Below, piece after piece: positions 37,200 through 47,083 of a stretch of 64,000 bases of DNA. The DNA comes from Pholiota molesta. Its lineage: Eukaryota; Basidiomycota; Agaricomycetes; Agaricales; Strophariaceae. The notes beneath the pieces were generated by a model that was given only the letters and a program-made list of their open reading frames with translations, did no database searches and was not told the DNA's origin. The translations under genes and the position numbers were made by a program. The stretch lies in NCBI GenBank assembly GCA_014925825.1, contig JACGCK010000007.1, positions 744,001 through 808,000 of the forward strand, given 5' to 3'. The stretch's first letter is position 1, and the number at the start of each line of letters is the position of its first letter.

Positions 37200-38930
37200 T
37201 GAAGCCAATTCAAAACCCACCAACCACTTTACGCGAACGCTTGAGCTGGCAAGCTTGCGGCTTGGCTCACCTTCACCATCTCCCACCACTCGGCTCAGCA
37301 CCCAGAGATATCCAGACCAAAATGCCCCCAGCAGGCTGATGATACCCTTGCATCACGGAAAAAGAAGAGCTCCATGCACTATTGACCTCGCTGAAGCGCG
37401 ACTCGATTGCCCCGAGGGAAGTGCAGTCGCATGTCGATTCTCTCCAAAAAATCCTCGAATCCGATGAACTATCTGCACTGGAGACTGCAAGGGATATTGA
37501 AGTAGAGGCACTGAAGCATGCTATCATTGGCAAGTTAGCTGTCGCGATTTATTCCGACGCGTTGGACGTATACCTCTCTCAGGCCGTAGAACTTGAGGCT
37601 GAAGCAGAATGGTGGGGTGATATTGAACAGTCAAGGATGAGCGTTGGGCTATATTTTTTTGAAAGTATGTATTTTGGCTTCTTCGTGTCTTTGCTGACTG
37701 ACACGTTACAGCACTCCTACTACGATTTCTTAACGTCATGAGGACAATTCTTCAACAACTGCCAGTGAACTAGCTCCCACTGATATTGTCAAGCCTGTCA
37801 TCATCTTCCATACGCTCTATCTTTGCTCCTCCGGTGCACTTCACTTTCAACTGGGTCTCCTGATGATTGCATTCTTTCCGTTTCTAAAACATCATCAATC
37901 CCTAACTTTGGCTGCTCTCCTACCACCACGAGCTCCAACACTCCCCTTTTACAGAGAGACAAGAGTGCAAATTAAAAGGCAAACCAGGGCAAAACCCTTG
38001 AACGACTGCGCGACGAACGCGCAGAAGTCATCGTTGGGCTAGCTCAACTGCGTACCCCACTCAGCAACCTAGTTCGCGGAGGGTTGCAACCAAGTTGACC
38101 AACGATGCAGTACACCTCTATTGTTGACAACCTTTCGGTTTCCATTTCCCCTAAACCCGCAGCATCCACGACATCTCCTTCTCCCTTCGTACCCCTTACT
38201 GCGCTCTCACAATTACTGCCGTCGATGGCGAGAAACCACAATCGACTGCTTCAAACACAAAATCTTCTGCGTCCGGCTCTTTGGACTCGGTTGTGGCTGT
38301 CCGTGTTGGTCTTACCTCCGGCATCCCTTTATGTATACACGACCCGTACATCATGGAAACCCGCAGTTTTCGACATGGTTCGCGATGCGAGGGAAACTGT
38401 GCGTGTATTTGTAGAGGGCTGGCTGATCGAGCCACTTCGAGGTGTTATCAGGACGATACGCGCTGGAGGAAAGGGGGAGGTATTGGTACACGGAGAAGGT
38501 GTCGCGTCTTGTAATTTAAATCTTTGATTATGCTCTGATGTTTTTGTGTATAGAGTCTGGAATGAATGGCAGTTGCACTGGCGCGCCACTCGCTGCAGTA
38601 TACACCTGACCAATTAGAGACTTTGGTAGCCAGAGTCAGAGTAGGCGACTTGACTCCCGTGATGCAGATCTACGAAGAGGACATCCGCTCGCCCGTGCGA
38701 TTTGGTTAATATTATTGACTGGAACCCTCCTACGGAATTTGTTCATCCAACTGCAGAAAGCGAAAGTGCGTACATCGTATTTCTTCATGCCGTACCACAT
38801 TTGCTTAGATACTCAATATACCTACAGGTGGACATTGACTAAGAGCTCTTCGAAATCGACCGCCTGCTAAAGTTTCAAGAGCTTACTTTCGCTTTGTGGG
38901 AGTAGCGCCTGCGTGGCCTGTCGTGTAGCT
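37200..38930 (+). pseudogene. NCA2 pseudogene, 3'-truncated left copy
   Basis: Corresponds base for base to the first three quarters of the NCA2 gene at 47084-49382. Matching parts include THRTLELASLR-like and SPTTRLSTQRYPDQNAP (about 37225-37330), ESDELSALETARDIEVEAL and PFVPLTALSQLLPS, then LWTRLWLSVLVLPPASLY. Damage is more than single-base: the start codon region is replaced (no ATG before NHFTR); a segment of roughly 90 bp present in the right copy near 47815-47950 is missing at about 37930-37960; the exon around 38700 has an altered run; and the gene ends abruptly at about 38930 inside the exon encoding FVGVAPA, where F-box sequence begins. Confidence 0.85.
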
Positions 38931-40078
38931 CGCTGGCTTGTCGTGCATTTCTGCACCTTGCCAGAGCTTATCTTTTCCGCAGTGTCACTGTCTCGGTAAT
39001 ACCAGGAGCAGCTGATACTCCTGGCCTAGGGCCAACCAGTGCATGTGCTACGACGCCCATATTCCTATCCTTTTTGGCTTCCGACCCCTATGTGCTTCCA
39101 ACATCGTCAACCTACGAATAGCCCAATGCGCGGAACCTTCAGAGTCATTCCCAAAGGCGTTGGCAGAAGACAGCCAACGTACTCACGGACCTTCGTCTCA
39201 AAATGACGTCCATTCTCCATCTGTCTATTCATTCATTTTGTATATCCGGATGGACCATGGAGGATAAGGATCTGCGCATGATCTCGTTCAGTCCTGGGAG
39301 CTCTCTACTGTCCGTCACCTCGAACTTTACTATGTCACGCTTTCGCGTCAGGATCTGGTTCCGAAGTTGACTCTGGCAGGCACACGAGCTGTTGTAGATT
39401 ATCCGTGGAAGATTGCCGTTTGGGACATCTCCGCTCCTAGCAACGAGAATGCAAGCGCGACTTTGCTACAGGATCTTGATGTCGTACTCATCAATCCTGA
39501 AGCGGCTGAAGACACGTATACCGTTGTGCCGACAGATTCGAAGAACTCAGTTAGCTGGCTAGCCCATATGACGGTGAGTCCTATCGCTTGAAGAAATGGA
39601 GTTTTATTTTGATAGGTTTTGTAGACGCGCAAGATACCTCCCTTCATGTTCTTGACCTTCAGATATTCCCCTCTCTTGCCTTTGTGACTCTAGCTTCTCC
39701 TCTGGATGGCGATAAATCCCTCTCAACCTTACCGTACTGTTCAAGCGAAATACTGGACGATGGGCCCTGCAAGTCGTAGTAATTTTCTGCGACTACGATG
39801 CATCCCAACGCATCCCGGATGACAGCTCTCTGAACATATCCTCGGGTTGGCAAATTTTGGACCAAACTCTCATGAGCGACGTATACACCGCACTGGAAGA
39901 GGCCAGGATGGGTGTGAAGGGATACAAAGGACTCTGGAAATCGCCGAAAGTTTTGAGGAATTGGCGGAATATCGAAAGCAATGAGACGTTAGCTCTCTTC
40001 CATCGCAGCCTTCCTCGTTCCTACTACCGTGGAGTGATTGTCGGTCATAAAGAAGTGGTGGACGACTTCCGAGAATAG
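38930..40078 (+). pseudogene. F-box protein gene without its F-box start, right copy
   Basis: The first bases correspond to about 31975 of the left copy, so the start codon and first half of the F-box are absent; the sequence upstream is NCA2. The rest is similar: CRAFLHLARAYLFRSVTV, LTLAGTRAVVDYPW, NPEAAEDTYTVV and the C-terminal ALFHRSLPRSYYRG with VVDDFRE and TAG at 40076-40078. Frames are broken in the middle. It has no evident promoter or initiator and is best regarded as a truncated pseudogene. Confidence 0.75.
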
Positions 40079-40466
40079 CCGCTGAATGGAACTGCGGAGC
40101 CCTTTGTGATGTTCAACTGAAATGAAGCTTATCACTAGTGATTATGGACCCTACTTCGATGGCCGACTCAGGTTCACAAGGCTCTAGGTACCAGATGTCG
40201 TCCCTTCTTCCTAAATAGACATGGTTTAGATCAGTTCACCGCGCCACCATATGCACCATCACTTGCTTGAGCAACTCGATCATTTCTGATACTATTCGAC
40301 AAGACTACTTAGCATACATCCGTCGGTGATGTCGGCGTCCGCTCGCGTCACTGGAGTCTATCTCCAAGCTTCTTGCGATAGTTTCGACAAATATATAAAC
40401 CATGGTCTGAGGTTGTACCGCTCACTATCCTTTCGACATCATCGATCATCTTCCAGTTTAACACGT
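40079..40466. other. Spacer between truncated F-box gene and P450 gene
   Basis: No separate gene; probably the P450 promoter. An in-frame upstream ATG at 40329 could extend the P450 N-terminus. Confidence 0.4.
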
Positions 40467-42742
40467 ATGAATCATCTCGAAGGCACGCATCTTGCTATGA
40501 ATGCGTTGATGGCATATGTGAGTCTTTTCTTATAAAATCGAGCGTTTTTACGATCATGCCACTCAACACGTCAATAGACCACGCATTTATGGATGAAGCA
40601 CTATGACCCATTACCGTTGGGCCATGTTATCGTTGTCTTGCTTTTTGTTCCAAACATATCAGCCTATGCGACCATTCGCATGAGCGAAGACTTGTCGTTG
40701 TTTCGCATCGTTAGTACATCGTATATTACATTCTCCTCCATCTTGGCTACGTGCGTCGTTGCATATCGTCTCTCGACATCTCATCCACTGGCAAAGTATC
40801 CTGGACCGAAAATTATGAAAGCAACAAAACTGTGGGGCGCTTGGATAGGGTATACAGGCAAGACGCATGAATACCTGAAGAGATTGCATGATGAATACGG
40901 GCCAACGATCAGAATTGGTAGGAAACGGCGTTTAAAGCTGTGTATTGTACTAAAATAAACGCTTGACTTGTACTAGGTCCTAACGAACTGTCGACGATCG
41001 AAAAAGAGTTCATACCTCAAATTCTTGGAGGTCAAGGGATGCCCAAAGGACCTCGTTGAGTCTTATAATTTTTCAAATGTTGATCACATTCTCTGATGAA
41101 TTTCTAATACTTCATATTTACTAGTCTGGGATGGCAGACGTTTCTCGCAACTGGTATCCGAAACCCACCAACAATATGACAGCTTAATAGTCTTACGTGA
41201 TTCAGCCCTACATGATCAGTTGCGCAAGCCCTGGAACCAGGCTTTCGCGGCTGAGCCGCTTCAAAGATACGAAACCCAATTGTTGGCGCGGGTAATACAA
41301 TTAAATCATATTCTAAAAAAGGTCGCCGAAACCAGTACTGGAAGAGCAGGCCATGTGGATATTACAAAATGGATTGACCGTTTCTCGTGAGTTCACTACA
41401 GGCTTGCTATAGGCCTCTCTTCGATAATATATTAACCTCTTTCATAGGTTTGACTTCATGGGAGACTTCGCGTATGTCAGTTTCTTGATTCTGGTCAAAA
41501 CAATTCCAACGTCGATCATAGCCTTGGAGGGGTGTTCGAATCGATGCGAGCAGGAGATTCACACGATATCCAGCTAATGGAAGATGGTATTTTGTGAGAA
41601 GATCCCCTTCCAACTCCTTGCGCACTCAATGATGTATATGACTTAGTCTGATAAGCATAACACAACATATGCCCTGGATCGCCAACTTTCTTCGTTCATT
41701 GCCAATCATAAATTCAGGCATGCAACGGTTTATTAAGTTCGGCGCAGAACATGGTCTCAAACGGGCAAACACGAAAACGAACAAGAAGGATTTGTTTTCT
41801 TACATCGTGTGTTGCATTGTTATTTACTTATCTAAAGACTCAACTCTGGTGTACTTAACGCAGGCTGAATCACTTGGATCTGAGCTACCCATCATCATAT
41901 CCAACGCGCTACTTGCTATCGTTGCAGGATCCGATACTGTCGCCACTGCGATGTCCAGCGCTATTTATTTTCTGCTGGCAAATCCCGAGAAATACAAGCG
42001 TCTACAAACCGAAATTGACGCAGCCTTCGACGAACATGAGATACCGGATATCATATCGAGTTCTAAAAAGACGCCAAAGCATTATTCTGATGTATTAGGG
42101 CGATTGTCATATTTGAATGCGGTAATGTATGTATTAATCTTTACGCGCTTAAAATATAACTGAACTTATTTTGTTTCAGAAATGAAAGCCTACGTTTGTA
42201 CCCTCCTGTGGCAACAAGCCTGCAGCGTGCACCTGCTAAAGGCTCTGGTGGTAAACTTCTGAAGGGAAACACTGTTGCTGATATGTAAGTTCTAGTCTCT
42301 CGAATGCGGCATCATCGTGGTCCAATAACTTCGTCCCCCCTCTGTCAGCTATCTTCCGGAAGGAAATTCCATCAATGTACCACCATATGTGATCCATCGT
42401 GATCCACGTTACTTTTCACCTCATCCAAACAGTTTCCTCCCGGAACGCTGGCTTTCCTCAACGATAGCGAACGACACTCTAGAGAATACGATAACCCGCG
42501 ATGCATTTATCCCTTTCTCATCTGGGCCACAGAATTGCGTTGGACGGCCTCTTGCATTAATGGAAATGCGCTACGCGCTGTCGAGCCTTGTTAGGAACTT
42601 CCATATGGAGTTCGACACTTCTGCATGCGACCCGAAGACATGGGAGGAACAATTCTGTGATAGATTCCTTCTAGCAAAAGGAAAGATCAGTATCATACTC
42701 ATGGTCAGGAATAAAGTTCGTGGAAGTAACCACAATACTTAA
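40467..42742 (+). CDS. Cytochrome P450 monooxygenase
   Basis: Microsomal heme-thiolate monooxygenase, substrate unknown. Chosen start 40467 (MNHLEGTHLAMNALMAY); hydrophobic segments follow (VIVVLLFVPNISAY, FSSILATCVVAY), then the proline hinge HPLAKYPGPK. Later blocks: LHDEYGPTIRIG, PWNQAFAAEPLQRYE, the I-helix LLAIVAGSDTVATAMS (about 41910-41960, AGSDT oxygen-activation motif), K-helix NESLRLYPPVATSLQRAP (ExxR), FLPERWLSS and the heme-binding loop FIPFSSGPQNCVGRPLA (about 42510-42560) with the Cys ligand. The stop ends at 42742. About nine introns. One base seems to be missing at about 41524 (TT where TTT gives FGGVFESMRAGDSHD). It is present only in the right copy of the duplicated block, next to a peroxygenase gene. 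Confidence 0.88.
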
Positions 42743-43132
42743 TCGTAGAGTGGATTGCCACACAGAGTTATAAATATAACGTTCGCTTAAGGACATCTTG
42801 AAGTCTCAGGTACATATGTACTATTCTTAATTGCACGCTTTTTTTGGATGGAGGGAGTCCATATATGTCATTTACTTCTAATCAAGCTGGACTTAATATG
42901 CTGCAGATCTAGCCCATCAAACAAGCCACATGCGTAGCTGCATTACGATTGTTTCCTCGTCAAGCACCAGTGAAATTGCCAAATGGCATACTTTATTAAA
43001 TGGGATAAACCAATGTCCAAAAGAAATGTAGAGAAGCGGAATCAAAGTTGCTTTACATAAAGCGAGCAGGGGGTAAACGTCTGAGAACATCACAATTTAT
43101 ATCGAAAAAATCCCGAAATTTAGCCTAAAAAG
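42743..43132. other. Spacer between P450 and peroxygenase genes, right copy
   Basis: No gene. From about 42800 it matches 33150-33470 of the left copy. Confidence 0.55.
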
Positions 43133-44520
43133 TTAAGTAAAGGCTGGAACTTGAGTACATCCTCCTGCGAGTGGCCCAAAGAAGAAGTCGAGGTTTTTAT
43201 TCAAAGCAGCCAATAACGGGCCTTTGGCGTTGGGATAAAGGCCTCTAACGGTGATGTTGACGAAATCGGTGTACAACTTGCAGCTGCCATTGTTAAAGTC
43301 TGCGGAATTGGGGTCGAGTGTGTAGCTGTTGAGAGTGCCGTTGTTCGCGCCGGCTCAATAGGATGGGGCTTGAAGATGGTATCAATCCCATTGCCAATTA
43401 AGTCGAGTCCCCAAGAGATATTCGCTCGGAAGAAACCGTCTGGCATGCGGCTGTTCTGGAAAAATCCTCGGGCAACAGTCATATTCAAATGGAGTGGGTT
43501 ATTGTGGCGTCCATCAACGAAAATGCGAGAGGAAAGATCGATTCTGCATATGCAGTGAAGTATCGTGGGGATATAAAGCTAAACTGTGGGTTTGTGGCGA
43601 TCGAGTCCTGAATGCGCTGGAATCGGAATTCTGCGGCCACGGAAAGATTGTAGAACCCGTCACCAAACTTGTTACTGAAGGCTGTGAGCTGAGTAGAGAG
43701 ATTTTTTATTGAATACCAAAGTAAGACTGTAGAACCGGAAAATCTCACCTCATCAAAGAGAGTTTCGTTGAAGCTGTGATTATCACCGAAAAAGCATCAG
43801 CTAATTGCAGCAAAGTCAGTAATCAAATTTCAATCCGACGATAATTAAGGAGCCTCATACCACGCGTGGTGCTAGCGTCTCCCTCAAATACTCCATGAGT
43901 ATCAAGGCCACCAACGATGGCTGGCTTTGGGGGGTCTGCGCCAGTCTTGGCAGTCTTTCCACCGATACTGAGGCGATCGGTAAGTAGATTCCGTCCACTA
44001 GGTGCGCGGCATATGTAACAAAAACTGCGAGATCGTTTCCCATATTAAAACCTGACACAATATAAAAGCAACAGAGAATAGATCAGTGCTAAATTCGTGT
44101 CAAAGCCCTCGAAGATACTGACCTTCTTGAACAGCGGTGATGATCTGCGATGGAGAGGCAATTCCATTACGGGGGAGCCACTTTTGTAATACCGACAGAA
44201 TAAATCAGTAATCTTGGAAACCGAATAAAAAAATATAACAAACGAACCCCATGAGAAGCTAGGGTGTTCAATCCAGGGCAAGGACCTCTGATATCATTTT
44301 TTCCCGCGGGCTTCCATGGATGCAGAGGATCGTTGACCAGCTTTGCGCTTGTGTCATTCAAAGGTCCGGGAGGTGACGGGGGAGAGCGTATTGCGAGAGT
44401 AGGAATAATCTCGGCGAGCTCTCGGGAAGAAAGACCCGCAAGTGATGCATAGCTGGGGAAGGCCAGCGCAATATCAACTGTAAAAACTGAAGCTAGAAAG
44501 GCTAAGAAAAGGCGGGCCAT
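43133..44520 (-). CDS. Long-type unspecific peroxygenase (heme-thiolate), right copy
   Basis: Secreted heme-thiolate peroxygenase, the better copy. The start at 44520 gives signal peptide MARLFLAFLASVFTVDIALA, then FPSYASLAGLSSRELAEIIP. The heme ligand lies in DIRGPCPGLNTLASHG (PCP motif, about 44292-44250). FEGDASTTRG (EGD motif and Arg), FQRIQDSIATNPQ, an AAEFRF segment with the acid-base Glu, and MTVARGFFQNSRMPDGFF follow. The end reads NLDFFFGPLAGGCTQVPAFT with TAA at 43133-43135, where the Cys in GGCTQV is conserved in this subfamily. Single-base losses are inferred at about 43352 (GGG to GG after EP) and about 43990 (AAA to AA after VDG); both positions are intact in the left copy. Four to five short introns. 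Confidence 0.85.
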
Positions 44521-44574
44521 TTTTGTCGAATGTACGGGGCTGGGAGATAGAGAAGGTACGGTTAGGAGGGTCTG

Positions 44575-44582
44575 TATTTATA
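44575..44582 (-). promoter_or_regulatory. TATA box of right peroxygenase gene
   Basis: TATAAATA on the minus strand about 55 bp upstream of the start codon, matching the left copy. Confidence 0.6.
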
Positions 44583-45445
44583 CTGTTTTTTCTTTACCGA
44601 TTCAAAGGTTATTCGACTTGCTTTTGGAGATGTCACGATCCTACATCCCGACACTCATGGGATCAAAATGCTGCGGCGCCTGTGGTACAGCTTGTAGTTT
44701 ATTACATGTTGTTTTTAGAATAAATGGTATTCAAATAATCCGAAAGACATTTAGTGAAGGAAAAAAAAATCAATGCCAGTCTTCGGATAGTTAGACATAT
44801 TTTCCTTGAGGACTTCATCTGGAGGAGATACCAAGTTGCCGTGTCGAAGTTGGTCCAATGTGGGACCTCGGATTTGTCGTTAAACAACCATGACACCCGC
44901 CGCCTCGTTGTTTAGCTAGTACATACACGCTACATGACATAGTCAGCCTGCGGACGCGCAGGGAAAGAAGGGGGCTGTGCCCCTGAGAGAAGTTTCATTC
45001 GAAGTTAGTACTATGACCATGTGTCCAGATAAGGATCGACATATGCAACAAGAGCAAGGTCTCCTTCAAATTCATTTCTGGGTATCAATGGGGTATCGTC
45101 GATTCAATCAACCATCTATCTACAGATTTTTCTGAGGATCGAGCTTTAATGACGCGGTATACTGCAATTCTCTTACATAGTGGCAGCATATAACACTGCG
45201 GCCCGAGGCCTGATTAACGTCAAATTCGAAATGAATGATGCAAATCTGCATGGAGGAGTTGTGGAGGAACAAATTGATTGCCATCTAGAAGAAGTTGTCG
45301 TATTCTTGGACCAGTCATCATAGCTAAGATACTGTTCCTTTACTAGTATCCAAGTATTAGAAAGGTACCAGAAAACCTGTTTTGTTGACATTCCGTGGTA
45401 GCTGGCGCAACGTCGGCGGTTCCATGTTTAGTTGTACTCGGTGAG

Positions 45446-45606
45446 AAATAATTCTAATGGGAAATTCCCGTTCTCCCGGAATTTGAAACCCGGGTTTCCC
45501 GTGAACCCCCATGAACACGACGCGGCAAGATTATAGGGCCAAAAACCCCGTAAAACGGAAAGCATTGGGTTGCCGGGAGAAAGGCGGTTTCCCATTAGAG
45601 TTATCC
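45446..45606. mobile_element. MITE-like non-autonomous DNA element, about 161 bp
   Basis: Terminal inverted repeats of about 34 bp. The left end contains ATAATTCTAATGGGAAA and the reverse complement of the right end ATAACTCTAATGGGAAA; both continue to TTCTCCCGG, with 27 of 34 positions equal by my count. It is flanked by a near-perfect 9-bp direct repeat, CTCGGTGAG (45437-45445) and CTCGATGAG (45607-45615). The homologous site in the left copy (about 35790-35805) has a single uninterrupted version, so this is an insertion. There is no coding capacity. The flank length would suit a Mutator-like (9 bp) or hAT-like (8 bp) transposase acting in trans. Confidence 0.8.
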
Positions 45607-47083
45607 CTCGATGAGCACAGCCCAGAATCTACTTCACACATCTACATATATAGATCATACTTTAAATGATGACAGCAATATAGGTAGGCGCGCTCAAGTT
45701 GGCGAATTATGATCGATACATGGTATGACAATCCACGTTCCAAAGCGCAGTCATCGAAGTTCTCAACTAGAAATGGTTGACACCCTTTGAATGTGTTTGA
45801 GTTTCCGAAAAATATGGGCTTGGTGGGCCTGACGATACTAATCATATATTTTGGTCAACAGGCAATGCGGTATTGCCTTAATATCATGACCGACATGAAG
45901 CAACGGCTTGGAATTGTGGAGTCCGCAGTACAATTCAGCAGTTAACCAGACGGACGTAATTAAACCTTCGAGTCCCAAGCGGCCAGTGCATCGACATGGA
46001 GTATGTATGCTGGAAATAAACAAAGTCGGAAAAGCAAGTGCCGAGGTCGACTGTATGAATAATAGATATGACCATGTTTGGATTCTAGCTTTGACTTTTT
46101 GAGAAGGTTTGATGATACTCGGCTTTCGAAACTGGAATGTGTATTATTGACCCAAGTTGGCAAGCCTGAATGGCGTAGGTTCAGGATGGGTAAGCAGCGC
46201 GGACTATGTCCAAAATTTAAGAATAATCAGTCCTGTTCTGATAAAGATTGAAGTGCATGCATCAGATAACTGGGTTATACGTCACAACAATAACGTAGTT
46301 AGCGATTTCTACCTGCAATCTGTCTCTATATTTTATCTCTTTATTCGAGCAGCGATCCTGATTGCTTGGCCACGGGCGGAAGGAAGCTTTACAGGTTGAC
46401 ATCGGAGTCAGGGCATTTTGAGATAATTATTCTCTTGCCTTTGGCGCGTTTGACTAAAGCGAGATAGATGCGTCGCACTCACTGTGTCACCGGATGAGCT
46501 AGAGACCTTTCAAGTTGTCCTCTCAGGACGAGGTGGACGTTATAAATAGCTGCGCCACCATGTTTGTTCGGGTAACCGGTGACCGGAGAGTGGCCCACAG
46601 TAGAATTACGAGAGAGCATTGTGAACAGAAACTTCAAAAATAAAGTACGCTGCGCTACTGCGCTCTCTGATGTCGTACAGGTACCCATTGGCAAGATTTT
46701 TCACAGAAACAAGGGCATTCTGTGGCCCAACTATAGTAGACAATACGAACTGTTTGGAGAAAACTTGGAATTGTAAAATGCCCTAAGATCTTTATACTTT
46801 ATCTTTGATATATTGACCTTTCATACGATTATACGGCCAACGTTCTATCTAATTATCTGCAAAGGCTTCGTTCAAATCCGGTAATTATTCCCTATTGCGG
46901 GGATTGAAAATGAGTGGAAGTCACATTTGAGTCACGGAATAGGTGTCGCGGCGGTCGCGCGACAATCTTTTGACCAAGTTGAAGTTCATCCATGGTCTTC
47001 CTCCAGTGATAACGCTAGGGTACAAGCTGGTAATTTTCTTAATTCCGCGTCTCTAGACCTAATTGAAGCCTAATTCAAGTGTG

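Larger units (their letters stand above)
31965..38930 (+). repeat. Left copy of a large tandem segmental duplication
   Basis: This segment matches 38930-48930 in the same order: F-box body, peroxygenase gene, spacer, NCA2 5' part. The right copy holds a P450 gene and a small inverted-repeat element that are absent here. The join to the right copy lies at about 38928-38932, where NCA2 homology stops and F-box homology begins. Confidence 0.9.
44521..47083. other. Long spacer, right copy
   Basis: About 2.5 kb matching the left-copy spacer 34870-37199, except for the MITE-like insertion at 45446-45606. No firm gene. Confidence 0.5.
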
